Shown here in pieces: positions 16,582-24,269 of a stretch of 64,000 nt of DNA. Origin of the DNA: Methylocystis bryophila. Lineage in GTDB: Bacteria > Pseudomonadota > Alphaproteobacteria > Rhizobiales > Beijerinckiaceae. The stretch's first letter is position 1. The number at the start of each line of letters is the position of its first letter. Both the position numbers and the translations under genes were made by a program. The notes under the pieces are model-generated. The model was not told the DNA's origin and ran no database searches. It saw only the letters and a program-made list of their open reading frames with translations. The DNA is taken from contig NZ_AP027149.1 of assembly GCF_027925445.1 (NCBI RefSeq), positions 2,926,501 through 2,990,500 of the forward strand, in the 5' to 3' direction.

Positions 16582-17430
16582 ATGGCCGACGAACCTCGCT
16601 ATTCGCCGCCGCGCGTCTGGGAATGGAAGCGCGCCAGCGGCGGACGATTCGCCGCGATCAACCGACCCGTTTCGGGCGCGACGCATGAGGCGGCGCTGCC
16701 CGTCGGCAAGCACCCGTTGCAGCTTTACTCGATGGGCACTCCCAATGGGGTCAAGGTGACGATCCTGCTCGAGGAGCTGCTTCAAGCCGGTTTCACGGGC
16801 GCCGAATACGACGCCTGGCTCATTCGTATCGACGAGGGAGATCAGTTTTCGAGCGGGTTCGTCGCCGTCAATCCCAATTCGAAGATCCCGGCCATGGTGG
16901 ATCGCAGCGGCGGAACCCCGATCCGCATCTTCGAATCGGGCGCGATTCTGATTTATCTCGCCGAAAAATTCGGCGCCTTTCTGCCCACGGACCCTGCCCT
17001 GCGCGCCGAGTGCCTGTCCTGGCTGTTCTGGCAGGTCGGCAGCGCGCCCTTCCTCGGCGGCGGCTTCGGCCATTTTTACGCCTATGCCCCAGACAAGATC
17101 GAATATGCGATCGACCGCTACGCCATGGAGGTGAAACGTCAGCTCGACGTGCTCGACAAGCGCTTGGGCGAGACGGAATTCGTGGCCGGCGACGCCTATA
17201 CGATCGCCGATATCGCCCTGTGGCCCTGGTATGGGGCTCTCGTCGAGGGCAGGCTGTACGAAGCCGGAGAGTTTTTGGGCGTCCAGGACTATGCGAATGT
17301 GCGGCGATGGGCGCAGGCGGTGGGGAACCGTCCGGCCGTGAAGCGCGGCCGAAGGGTCAATCGGACAGGCGGCGATCCGGGCGAAGACTTGCGGGAACGC
17401 CACGACGCGTCAGATTTCGGGGTCGACTGA
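16582..17430 (+). CDS. yghU: Glutathione-dependent disulfide-bond oxidoreductase YghU
   Basis: This 282-residue glutathione transferase-like protein closely follows E. coli YghU along its whole length. Shared blocks include INRPVSGATHE and LPVGKHPLQLYSMGTPNG (thioredoxin-fold start), AEYDAWLIRIDEGDQFSSGF, VNPNSKIPA with the cis-proline loop, FESGAILIYLAEKFG, and PFLGGGFGHFYAYAP in the helical domain. YghU binds two glutathione molecules and reduces small disulphides and organic hydroperoxides, with little classical transferase activity. It stands alone with its own upstream region. The C-terminus RHDASDFGVD is also conserved. Confidence 0.95.
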   Translation: MADEPRYSPPRVWEWKRASGGRFAAINRPVSGATHEAALPVGKHPLQLYSMGTPNGVKVTILLEELLQAGFTGAEYDAWLIRIDEGDQFSSGFVAVNPNSKIPAMVDRSGGTPIRIFESGAILIYLAEKFGAFLPTDPALRAECLSWLFWQVGSAPFLGGGFGHFYAYAPDKIEYAIDRYAMEVKRQLDVLDKRLGETEFVAGDAYTIADIALWPWYGALVEGRLYEAGEFLGVQDYANVRRWAQAVGNRPAVKRGRRVNRTGGDPGEDLRERHDASDFGVD

Positions 17431-17896
17431 GAGGGATCGGAGCGAGAAGGCGCCGGAGCCCGCCTGGCCTCGCGAGTTGCGCGAGATGCTTCCCAATTCT
17501 GCCAATGGGAGGTTGAGTAGACCTTGCGCCGTCCTTGACTGGCCCCACAAGGGAGCCGCCGCGAGTTCTTCTCTGAACGACGATTGTGCTGGAGGCGCGA
17601 AAACCGACAGAGTGGCGCTTTTTACGTTCCCTCTTCAGCACTCGCCGTCGACGCCCTGCCCGCGAAACGCGCTCGCCTCGGCCAAGAGGGAAATTACGTA
17701 CTTTATTTCTTCTAAAATTCGCTGGCCAGCCCGCCTCGATTTCTGCTAAAAGAGTTCGCGCGCGGGACTATATGGCATTGAGCTGGAAAATTCCCTCTCT
17801 CCCTCTGACGACGCGCAGTCGCCGGAGGTGGGCGTTTGGGTGATGACCAAGTGGCATAGCGGTCTTGCCGATGTGGCGAAGACGAGACAGGTTGAC
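17431..17896. other. Upstream region of the cold-shock gene
   Basis: About 470 bases. The part from 17690 to 17760 is relatively AT-rich and likely carries the promoter. The remaining leader to the ATG at 17897 would give a long 5' untranslated region, which is common for cold-shock genes and could be temperature-responsive. No terminator or riboswitch is recognisable. Confidence 0.4.
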
Positions 17897-18556
17897 ATGA
17901 GCAAAGGTAAGGATTTCCGCGGTCCTCGCAAGCGCGGGTTCGACGATGACGGTCCGTTCGGTTACGACGCCCCCAGGACCCCCAGGCCGCCCCGTCCGGC
18001 TTTTGGCGGGGGAGGTTTTCAGGAGGGGCCCCCCATGGCTTCGGACGCGCCCGCCGTCGACGCGGTGGTGAAGTGGTTCAAGTCCGACAAGGGCTTTGGC
18101 TTTGTCGAGCTTGCGAACGGAACCGGCGACGCTTTCCTTCACATCGGCGCGGTGCAGGCGGCCGGTTACGAAAGCCTGCCTCCGGGAGCGAAGCTCAAGG
18201 TGCAGGTTTCGAGCTCGCTCAAGGGCCAGCAGGTGTCTCGGATTCTCGAGGCGGATCTGGCGGGCGCCTCCGAACGCGCGCCCCCGCCCCGCTCCTCTTT
18301 CGACGGCCCCCGGCCGCCGCGCCGGGCTGCCCCCGATCCCTCGACGGCGGTCACGGTCGCCGGCAAAGTCAAATGGTTCGACGAGTCGAAAGGCTTCGGC
18401 TTTGTCCAATCCAATGACGGCGGCAAGGACGTGTTCGTTCATATCTCGATCCTTGCTCCTTCGGGCGTGAGCCGACTCGTCGAAGGCCAGCCGGTCACGA
18501 TGCAGGTCGTGGACACGCAAAAGGGCCGCGAGGCGCTGTCGATCTCGACGCAATGA
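17897..18556 (+). CDS. Cold-shock protein with two cold-shock domains
   Basis: 219 residues. A basic N-terminus (SKGKDFRGPRKRGFDDD) is typical of the double-domain cold-shock proteins of Rhizobiales. Two cold-shock domains follow, each with both RNA-binding motifs. Domain 1 (about 47-113) has SDKGFGFVEL and DAFLHI; domain 2 (about 151-216) has SKGFGFVQ and DVFVHIS. They are joined by a Pro/Arg-rich linker. Such proteins bind single-stranded RNA and melt structure during growth or cold stress. The start at 17897 is chosen from the conserved MSKG N-terminus; an upstream TTG frame start is rejected. A strong terminator follows. Confidence 0.92.
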   Translation: MSKGKDFRGPRKRGFDDDGPFGYDAPRTPRPPRPAFGGGGFQEGPPMASDAPAVDAVVKWFKSDKGFGFVELANGTGDAFLHIGAVQAAGYESLPPGAKLKVQVSSSLKGQQVSRILEADLAGASERAPPPRSSFDGPRPPRRAAPDPSTAVTVAGKVKWFDESKGFGFVQSNDGGKDVFVHISILAPSGVSRLVEGQPVTMQVVDTQKGREALSISTQ

Positions 18557-18577
18557 GCTGACACTTCTTCGTTATTC

Positions 18578-18619
18578 AACGCCGCGACGCCCTGCCCGGC
18601 CTCGCGGCGTTTTCCTTTT
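18578..18619 (+). terminator. Rho-independent terminator after the cold-shock gene
   Basis: AACGCCGCGA (18578-18587) pairs with TCGCGGCGTT (18602-18611) around a 14-base loop, followed by TTCCTTTT. It separates the cold-shock gene from mazG. Confidence 0.75.
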
Positions 18620-18633
18620 GCCCAGAGACTGCG

Positions 18634-19464
18634 ATGACGATCCACCGTCTCATCGAGATTATGGCGGCGCTGCGTACGCCGCAGACCGGCTGTCCCTGGG
18701 ATTTGGAGCAGACCTCGCGCTCCATCGCCCCTTACGCGATCGAGGAAGCCTATGAGGTCGTCGACGCGATCGAGCGCGACGATCTTTGCGACCTCAAGGA
18801 CGAGCTCGGCGATCTTTTGCTCCAGGTCGTCTTTCACGCCCGCATGGCCGAGGAGGCCGGACATTTCGCCTTTGACGACGTCGTCGGAGCGATCTGCGAG
18901 AAGCTTACGCGACGCCATCCGCATGTCTTCGCGCAGGGCCGCGCGGCAGACTCTGCGGCCGTGTCTCTCCAATGGGACGCCATCAAAGCGGGCGAAAAAG
19001 CCGCCCGCGACGCGCGGCGCGGGGCGGCGGCTCCCCCTTCCCTGCTTGAGGGCGTGCCGACGCCCCTGCCCGCGCTGACGCGCGCCGTGAAGCTGCAGGA
19101 GAAGGCCGGCAAGGTCGGCTTCGACTGGGCCGACGCGCGTCTCGTGCTCGAAAAGATCCGCGAGGAGGCGGCGGAGGTCGAGGCGGAGCTCGCGGCGCCG
19201 GGCGCAGAGGCCTCGCCCGAGCTCGAGGACGAGATCGGCGACCTCCTGTTCGCCGTGGCCAATCTCGCCCGCCACGCCAAGGTCGATCCTGAGCAGGCGC
19301 TGCGCGGCGCCAACGCCAAGTTCGAGCGCCGCTTCCGCCACATCGAGCGCCGTCTCTCTGAAGCCGGCCGCACGCCGAAAGAAGCGACGCTCGACGAGAT
19401 GGAGGCGCTGTGGGTTGAGGCGAAGGGACGCGAGCGCGGCGCTGATTCGCGGAAGCCGGGCTGA
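18634..19464 (+). CDS. mazG: Nucleoside triphosphate pyrophosphohydrolase MazG
   Basis: 276 residues with two tandem MazG domains. The first has the CPWDLEQT entry and the metal-binding YAIEEAYEVVDAIE with DELGDLLLQVVFH. The second has GFDWADARLVLEKIREEAAE and EDEIGDLLFAVANLARH. MazG hydrolyses NTPs and dNTPs to monophosphates and so controls (p)ppGpp-linked stress responses and removes damaged nucleotides. It follows the cold-shock gene after a terminator and is probably transcribed on its own. The terminal Lys/Glu-rich tail is normal for the alphaproteobacterial form. Confidence 0.95.
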   Translation: MTIHRLIEIMAALRTPQTGCPWDLEQTSRSIAPYAIEEAYEVVDAIERDDLCDLKDELGDLLLQVVFHARMAEEAGHFAFDDVVGAICEKLTRRHPHVFAQGRAADSAAVSLQWDAIKAGEKAARDARRGAAAPPSLLEGVPTPLPALTRAVKLQEKAGKVGFDWADARLVLEKIREEAAEVEAELAAPGAEASPELEDEIGDLLFAVANLARHAKVDPEQALRGANAKFERRFRHIERRLSEAGRTPKEATLDEMEALWVEAKGRERGADSRKPG

Positions 19465-19476
19465 AGGCGATCGCTC

Positions 19477-19578
19477 GAGCATGTCACGGAAAAGTGCGAA
19501 GCGGTTTTCCGATCATGACATGCTCCAACTTTTTAACTTGGCGCGATTCCTTATCGCTCGAACGATTCCGTTCGAGCG
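19477..19578. repeat. Composite intergenic palindromes (GAGCATGTC and CTCGAACG families)
   Basis: Two hairpins in tandem. The first has outer arms GAGCATGTCA (19477-19486) and TGACATGCTC (19516-19525), with an inner CGGAAAA/TTTTCCG pair (19487-19493, 19505-19511). The second is CGCTCGAACG (19555-19564) against CGTTCGAGCG (19569-19578) with an ATTC loop, preceded by GCGCGATTCCTTAT. The same composite, in reverse order, is at 51533-51648. It lies between the convergent mazG and vapC genes. Confidence 0.8.
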
Positions 19579-19600
19579 GGAAACGCGCTAGGTTCTTCGG

Positions 19601-20017
19601 TTACTCAATCCCCAGCAGGCGCAATCCGAGGCCCCTGCCAGCCGCCCGCATGTCCGCGTCGAGCGTCGCGAGCGGCAGCGCGCGCCGCGCCGCGAGCTCG
19701 ACATAGGCCGCATCATAAAGCGTGAGCCCGAAGCGCTCGGCTAGCTCCACCGTTTCGCCCCAAGCATTGGCGTCGGTATGGGCATCGACGACAACATCGA
19801 GCAGGCTCAGATCGGCGAGCGCCGCGCGGCGAAATCCTTCCTCGATTCGTCCGCGACGCAGCGCAGCCGTGAGACAATTAGCAACCTCGAGCCGCCAGAG
19901 CGAGGGCACGACGGCGCCCCACTCCGCGACCTCGTCGAAGACGCGCTCGATGGCCTTCGTCGTTTCATCGCCGAAGATCCAGGCGAGCGTCGCGGAGCTG
20001 TCGAGCACGAGGCTCAA
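19601..20017 (-). CDS. vapC: PIN-domain toxin, VapC-like
   Basis: About 138 residues forming a single PIN-domain ribonuclease. Acidic residues of the active site are visible: the first Asp in VLDSSATLAWIFGDE, the middle Glu in RLEVANCL, the Asp in LTLYDAAYVELAAR and the last in LATLDADMRAA. VapC toxins cleave tRNA or rRNA and are neutralised by the cognate antitoxin. The start is probably the TTG at 20015-20017, which overlaps the antitoxin stop codon (TTGA); an ATG at 20047 within the antitoxin gene is the alternative. The pair is type II TA. Confidence 0.85.
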   Translation of the reverse strand: MSLVLDSSATLAWIFGDETTKAIERVFDEVAEWGAVVPSLWRLEVANCLTAALRRGRIEEGFRRAALADLSLLDVVVDAHTDANAWGETVELAERFGLTLYDAAYVELAARRALPLATLDADMRAAGRGLGLRLLGIE

Positions 20018-20265
20018 GATCGGCCTTCGTCGCGAAGAGGCTTCCACTCTAGCCAGTCGAAGGGTCCGAGCTTTCTCGCTCTGGCGCGTTGGCGAATGCG
20101 CTGCAGGGCGGCGCGCGCTTCTGCGCCGCCGCGCACCTCCTTCAGGGGCGCGAGGCGCGCCACCGGTTTTCCGTGGCGGGTGATAATCACTTCCTCGCCC
20201 TGCTCCACGAGATCGAGCAGATAACCCAGTCTGTTCTTGGCCTCGAAGGCGCCGATTTCGCGCAT
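20014..20265 (-). CDS. Phd/YefM-type antitoxin of the VapC toxin
   Basis: 83 residues. The start REIGAFEAKNRLGYLLDLV, followed by GEEVIITRHGKPVARL, is the classic Phd/YefM fold that binds DNA as a dimer. The basic C-terminal tail (RIRQRARARKLGPFDWLEW) is the toxin-binding segment. ATG at 20265 is preferred over the one at 20277 because GGAG lies 6 bases before it. It precedes and overlaps the vapC gene. Antitoxin and toxin would bind the AT-rich upstream region to autoregulate. Confidence 0.85.
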   Translation of the reverse strand: MREIGAFEAKNRLGYLLDLVEQGEEVIITRHGKPVARLAPLKEVRGGAEARAALQRIRQRARARKLGPFDWLEWKPLRDEGRS

Positions 20266-20455
20266 GGCGCGCTCCATCCTGATCTAATTAAGCTAGCCTA
20301 ATCCAGCTTAGTCAGGCCGTCCAGCACGCTGCGCGCAGTTTTGAAAAAGCCGAGGACCGGGCGTGTGGGAATTTAACCCCATAGATATGGTTAAAATACC
20401 ACACTTTTGCGGTTTATTAATCATACTATTGCAGGCTATTGATATCTATTGATCT

Positions 20456-21013
20456 TCAAATCCGCTCGACCTCTTCCTTGGCGCGCTTCAACAGCTCGCG
20501 CAGCTTCTCAGCGCGTGCGGGCGAAAGCCCCCCGCCCCGCATCTTCTCGAACAGCGCGGCGCGGAGTTCGGCGATCGCCTCGCCGAGCGCCGACTCGCCG
20601 ATGGGCGCGGCTGCCTCTTCGAGCTGCGCCTTGATCCTTTCGAGCTCGGCTCGGTTCTCTTCGAGATAGGCGCGCCCCGCCGGCGCGATCGAGAAACGGC
20701 GGCGCGGCCCGAAAGACTGCGAGGTGACGAGTCCGGCTTCAAGCAGCGCCTGCAGGATCGGATAGATGGAGCCGGGGCTCGGGCTGTAGGCCCCCTGGAA
20801 GCGCGCTTTTAGCGCCTTGATGATCTCATAGCCGTGGCGCGGCGCCTCATCGATGAGGCCGAGCGTGAGGAGGCGCAGGGCGCCCTGGTCGAAAAGCCTC
20901 GCCCCTCTGGCGCGCGCGAAAGGGCCGCCGCGCCCGAAAAGCCGCCGAAAGGGCGGGCGGCAGCTTTCCTGAATTTCGTCTTCGCCCCCCGGGGGGCCAA
21001 AAGGCGGACGCAT
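20456..21013 (-). CDS. PadR family transcriptional regulator
   Basis: 185 residues. The winged-helix domain runs from LLTLGLIDEAPRHGYEIIKAL through SPSPGSIYPILQALLEAGLV to RRFSIAPAGRAYLEEN, as in PadR proteins. The C-terminal part is a charged, probably coiled-coil region (RIKAQLEEAA through KLRELLKRAKEEVERI) for dimerisation. The N-terminal 30 residues are low-complexity and may not all be translated. PadR proteins repress detoxification or membrane genes. Two symmetrical sites with core CGATATATCG lie upstream of the neighbouring DUF2852 gene and are plausible targets. Confidence 0.88.
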   Translation of the reverse strand: MRPPFGPPGGEDEIQESCRPPFRRLFGRGGPFARARGARLFDQGALRLLTLGLIDEAPRHGYEIIKALKARFQGAYSPSPGSIYPILQALLEAGLVTSQSFGPRRRFSIAPAGRAYLEENRAELERIKAQLEEAAAPIGESALGEAIAELRAALFEKMRGGGLSPARAEKLRELLKRAKEEVERI

Positions 21014-21158
21014 GGGACAAGACTCGGCGTGGAGGCCTTGAAGCTCATAGCACGGCCGGGCCGTGGAGATGGAAAGGGCTGAGGGTTAGGGATAACGCAA
21101 TCCGCCACGCGGCTCAGGCCTTGGCCCGGCCCAACGCGACGTTCGAGCGGCGCGGATT

Positions 21159-21184
21159 CCCTCTCCCCGCTTGCGGGGAGAGGG
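21159..21184. repeat. CCCTCTCCCCGC intergenic hairpin
   Basis: Perfect 12-base arms (21159-21170 and 21173-21184) around TT. It resembles the two hairpins between ispDF and proC at 57859-57976, forming a second dispersed family. It lies between the DUF2852 gene and the PadR gene. Confidence 0.75.
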
Positions 21185-21212
21185 GCAAGGGCGCAGGCGA
21201 AGGCGCCGCAGG

Positions 21213-21587
21213 CTAGTCCTCCTTCTTCTCCTGGCGCTCGGCCTGGAAGCGCTCATAGGCCTCGCGGTCGCGTCTCTCTCGCTCGCGGCGCGCAAATTCC
21301 TCGAAGGCTTCCGCCTCCTCGTCGAGCGCCTTCAGCGTGTCGCGGCGCTTGGCGTCGAGCGCGCTATTGCCTGTCGAATGGCGGAAAGCCCGATGGCCGC
21401 CGCAGCCCCGCTCCCATCGGACATGTCGCCAGGCCAGAAAGCCCAAAGCCAGCAGGCCGAGCGGCGGGCATATGAAAAAGACCGCGCCGACGAGCAGCAG
21501 CTTCAGCGGCAGCGGCGGGCCAAACCCCCGCCCGCGCCAGGAAGCGGCGGGATCGGAACGGAAAGCGGCATGCGCACAGTGTGACAT
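21213..21587 (-). CDS. DUF2852 family membrane protein
   Basis: 124 residues. A single hydrophobic stretch (LLLVGAVFFICPPLGLLALGFLAW) spans the membrane and is followed by a basic HVRWERGCGGH. The C-terminal half is a long charged helix (EEAEAFEEFARRERERRDRE), probably coiled coil. This is the arrangement of DUF2852 proteins in Rhizobiales, usually found near PadR-type regulators. The start at 21587 is supported by a GAGG word 6 bases upstream; the frame continues 4 codons further. The function is unknown. Confidence 0.75.
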   Translation of the reverse strand: MSHCAHAAFRSDPAASWRGRGFGPPLPLKLLLVGAVFFICPPLGLLALGFLAWRHVRWERGCGGHRAFRHSTGNSALDAKRRDTLKALDEEAEAFEEFARRERERRDREAYERFQAERQEKKED

Positions 21588-21618
21588 GATGAGCCTCATG
21601 GGTTCGTCCGATTACATT

Positions 21619-21662
21619 ACGATATATCGGACGTGAAGCATCTAAGAAACGATATATCGTTT
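21619..21662. promoter_or_regulatory. Pair of CGATATATCG operator-like sites
   Basis: The 10-base palindrome CGATATATCG occurs at 21620-21629 and again at 21650-21659, centre-to-centre 30 bases (about three helical turns). The second is extended to a perfect 16-base palindrome (AAACGATATATCGTTT, 21647-21662). They lie 33 to 75 bases upstream of the DUF2852 start. Position and symmetry suggest binding by the adjacent PadR regulator, which is inference. Confidence 0.65.
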
Positions 21663-21731
21663 GCAAGGGCGAGGCAGCGCTTTCCACGCTGGGGTCCACA
21701 GCGCGCCTCTTCGGCGTCAGCACGCTCTCCT

Positions 21732-22925
21732 TCAGCCGTGTTTCATCTGCGCGAGGGTCGTCTGCGGCACGCCGGCGAAATTATTGGCCAGCAGATAGCG
21801 CGGGCTAGACTGAACGCACTGATCCAGCTGAATTTCCTCGAAGCGGCCATTGTCCCAGGTCTGAACGATTTCGAGCTCCTCGTCGCCGATATTGCGAATG
21901 GCGTGGCCGAAACCCATGGGAATACAGGCCACATCGCCGGGACCAAATTCTGCGACTTTTCCTCGGCCGCCCGATCCAAAGAGCGCCACCTGTCCCCTGC
22001 CCCGCGCGAAATACATCCATTCATTGGCGTTGGGGTGCCAGTGCAATTTGTGGAGGGCGCGCGGCTTGATCGTCATGACGCCGCCCGACATGGTTTTCGA
22101 CGTGGGGAACTCGGCCGAGGTCGCCAGACGAAACGTCCCGGCGTCGAAGTCGCGCGCGGCCTTGGGGTCGCGAAGCAGACGGAATTTATGGGTGGATTCT
22201 TTGGGCCAAGGCGCCTCGAGCGCATCTTCCGGCTGCAGGATCTCTCCCGCCTGCATGAAGGTCTCGCCTTTGGGAAAGGCGTCGAACAGATCTTTGGGAA
22301 GCCCGAACTCCTGCCCCAGCATCTCCTTGGGCGTCAGATTGATCCAGTCCGTGATGGAAAAGGCCGCCGCATCCGGCGAGAAGCCTCCGTCGTCGAATGC
22401 GAGGATGATATTGCAGGGTTTGTCGCCGATGGTCTGAATTGAGTGGCCATGGCCCTTGGCGAAATACCAGAGATCTCCGGGCTCGAAATTGTTGATCTCG
22501 CTCGCGCCGGAGGGATCGATCACGACGGTCTGACAGCGTCCCTCCAAAACGATCGCCCATTCGGCGGCGGTCGCGTGCCAATGGAGCTCGCGCGAGCCGC
22601 CGGGGTTGAGAAGCGCGTGAACGCCGGCGACGCCCTTGGCTAACGGAAACTCCCGCGACGAGACTTCCTTCGCCCAGCCGCCCGTCGCGACGCGCGGCTT
22701 GGCGCTGTCCAGCGGGAAGCGGAACTCCGGCGCGGCGGCCGCGTCCTTCGGATCATGGAAGGCCGCTGTGTCGCCCGGCGGCAAAGGCCGGGCCGCGCGG
22801 CCATAGCCGCCGTCTCCCGCCGCCGCCATATATTTGTCTGTCGCCTCGGCGAGGCTCGAGAAGGTCAAGAACCCGCTCGCTCCGGCTGCGACCGTCTGCA
22901 AGACCCGGCGTCGATTTTCCAGCAT
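21732..22925 (-). CDS. Exported bicupin oxalate decarboxylase-like protein, altered lid (paralogue 1)
   Basis: 397 residues with an RRR-type Tat-like leader ending at about SLAEA-TD. Two cupin domains follow in OxdC order. The N-terminal domain has metal ligands H115, H117, E122 (ELHWHATAAEW) and H161. The C-terminal domain has H295, H297, E302 (KLHWHPNANEW) and H341, so both Mn sites look complete. The lid that in Bacillus OxdC reads SENST and supplies the catalytic Glu is here SPDAAA (183-188), without that Glu and one residue longer. It may therefore be an oxidase or a degenerate paralogue. It is downstream of and paralogous to the gene at 22949-24136. Oxalate as substrate is inference from family and neighbours. 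Confidence 0.85.
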   Translation of the reverse strand: MLENRRRVLQTVAAGASGFLTFSSLAEATDKYMAAAGDGGYGRAARPLPPGDTAAFHDPKDAAAAPEFRFPLDSAKPRVATGGWAKEVSSREFPLAKGVAGVHALLNPGGSRELHWHATAAEWAIVLEGRCQTVVIDPSGASEINNFEPGDLWYFAKGHGHSIQTIGDKPCNIILAFDDGGFSPDAAAFSITDWINLTPKEMLGQEFGLPKDLFDAFPKGETFMQAGEILQPEDALEAPWPKESTHKFRLLRDPKAARDFDAGTFRLATSAEFPTSKTMSGGVMTIKPRALHKLHWHPNANEWMYFARGRGQVALFGSGGRGKVAEFGPGDVACIPMGFGHAIRNIGDEELEIVQTWDNGRFEEIQLDQCVQSSPRYLLANNFAGVPQTTLAQMKHG

Positions 22926-22948
22926 GATCGACCCTCCGCCTTATCGCC

Positions 22949-24136
22949 TCAGCCGCGCTTCATTTGCGCGATGGTGGGGTCAGGCACGCCAGCGAAATTG
23001 TTGCGCAGCAAATGGCGCGGGCTCGACTGCACCCATTTGTCGAGATCGATCTCTTCGAATTTGCCATTGTCCCAGGTCTGGACGATCTCCAGATCCTCAT
23101 CGCCAATATTCTTGATGGTGTGACCGAAGCCCATGGGAATATAGGCGACGTCGCCGGGGGTGAATTCCGCGACCTTTCCGCGTCCGCCCGATCCGAACAC
23201 GGCCACCTGGCCCCTGCCCTTCAGATAATAGTGCCACTCATTGGCGTTCACGTTCCAATGCAGCTTGCGCATGCCTCCGGGCTTGAGCGTCATGAGCCCC
23301 CCGGACATGGTCTTCTGCGCCGGAAATTCGTCGACGGTCGCCAGGCGGAATGTCCCGCCTTCGAAATCGCGCGCCGCTTTCGGGTCGCGCAGCAAACGGA
23401 ATTTATGCGTTGATTCTTTCGGCCAGGGCGCGTCGAGCGCGTCCTCCGCGCGCAGCACCGAGCCCTCCTGGATATAGGTCTCGCCCTTGGGAAAAGCGTC
23501 GAAGAGATCCTTGGGCAGCCCGAATTCGAGCGCCAGCAAATCCTTGGGCGTCACGTCGATCCAGTCGGTGATCGAGAAGGTGCCGTGTTCCGAAAAGGCG
23601 CCATTGTCGAAAGACAGAATGAAGTGACACGGCTTATCGCCGATCGTCTGGATCGAATGGCCATGGCCCTTGGCGAAATACCAGAGATCGCCCGGCTCGA
23701 AATTATTGATCTCGCTCGCCCCGGTCGGGTCGATCACCACCGTCTGGCATCGGCCTTCGATCACGAAGGCCCATTCGGCGGCGATGGCGTGCCAATGCAG
23801 CTCGCGCGAGGCGCCGGGATTGAGATACATGTGAACGCCGGCAATTCCCTTGCTGATCGGGAATTGATGAACCGTAGCCTCCTTGGCCCAGCCGCCGGTG
23901 GTGACTTTCGGCCGATTGCCGTCCAGTGAAAATTTAAAGTCGGGCATCGCGCCGACGTCTTTGGGATCATGAAAAGCGACCGTCTCTCCCGGGGGCAATT
24001 GCGTCGCCTGACGGCCGAACCCGCCGTCTCCGGCTTTGGCCATGTATTTGTCGGTCGCCTCGGCGACGCTCGTGAAAGTGACGAGACCCGATGCGAACGC
24101 CGCGCTTCCGAGAAAATTGCGCCTGCTCGTGAACAT
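22949..24136 (-). CDS. Exported bicupin oxalate decarboxylase (paralogue 2)
   Basis: 395 residues. The leader SRRNFLGSAAFASGLVTF is a good Tat signal. The N-terminal cupin has H114, H116, E121 and H160, and its lid reads SEHGT (182-186), keeping the Glu that acts as the proton donor in Bacillus OxdC. The C-terminal cupin has KLHWNVNANEW: the second His of the HxH pair is replaced by Asn (N295), so this metal site may be weak. OxdC-type enzymes convert oxalate to formate and CO2 with Mn and O2. The start at 24136 is chosen because GGGGGA lies upstream and the Tat motif follows; in-frame ATGs at 24142 and 24151 are alternatives. It is the first gene of the pair, divergent from the LysR gene. 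Confidence 0.88.
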   Translation of the reverse strand: MFTSRRNFLGSAAFASGLVTFTSVAEATDKYMAKAGDGGFGRQATQLPPGETVAFHDPKDVGAMPDFKFSLDGNRPKVTTGGWAKEATVHQFPISKGIAGVHMYLNPGASRELHWHAIAAEWAFVIEGRCQTVVIDPTGASEINNFEPGDLWYFAKGHGHSIQTIGDKPCHFILSFDNGAFSEHGTFSITDWIDVTPKDLLALEFGLPKDLFDAFPKGETYIQEGSVLRAEDALDAPWPKESTHKFRLLRDPKAARDFEGGTFRLATVDEFPAQKTMSGGLMTLKPGGMRKLHWNVNANEWHYYLKGRGQVAVFGSGGRGKVAEFTPGDVAYIPMGFGHTIKNIGDEDLEIVQTWDNGKFEEIDLDKWVQSSPRHLLRNNFAGVPDPTIAQMKRG

Positions 24137-24213
24137 TTTCATTTCCCCCATTCTTGCCGCCCCTTCGACGGGACGTTCTCCTTGTGCGGTTGATTATGCC
24201 GGGGCCCTCGCAA

Positions 24214-24258
24214 ATCGGAATGCGCGATGATACAATATTAGCCATCGACATTTCCGAT
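24214..24258. promoter_or_regulatory. Two ATCG-N7-CGAT sites in the LysR/oxalate divergent region
   Basis: The sites are at 24214-24228 and 24244-24258, exactly 30 bases apart. Both contain T-N11-A, the consensus of LysR-type regulators, within matching ATCG-N7-CGAT symmetry. They lie between the bicupin start (24136, leftward) and the LysR start (24270, rightward), the second only 12 bases from the LysR ATG. This arrangement fits autorepression by LysR and activation of the divergent pair in response to oxalate or a related ligand, which is inferred. Confidence 0.7.
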
Positions 24259-24269
24259 GGCCGTGGGCG

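Noticed and set aside
17897..18556. Double cold-shock domain protein as a novelty
   Set aside because: The two-domain form with this N-terminus is common in Rhizobiales.
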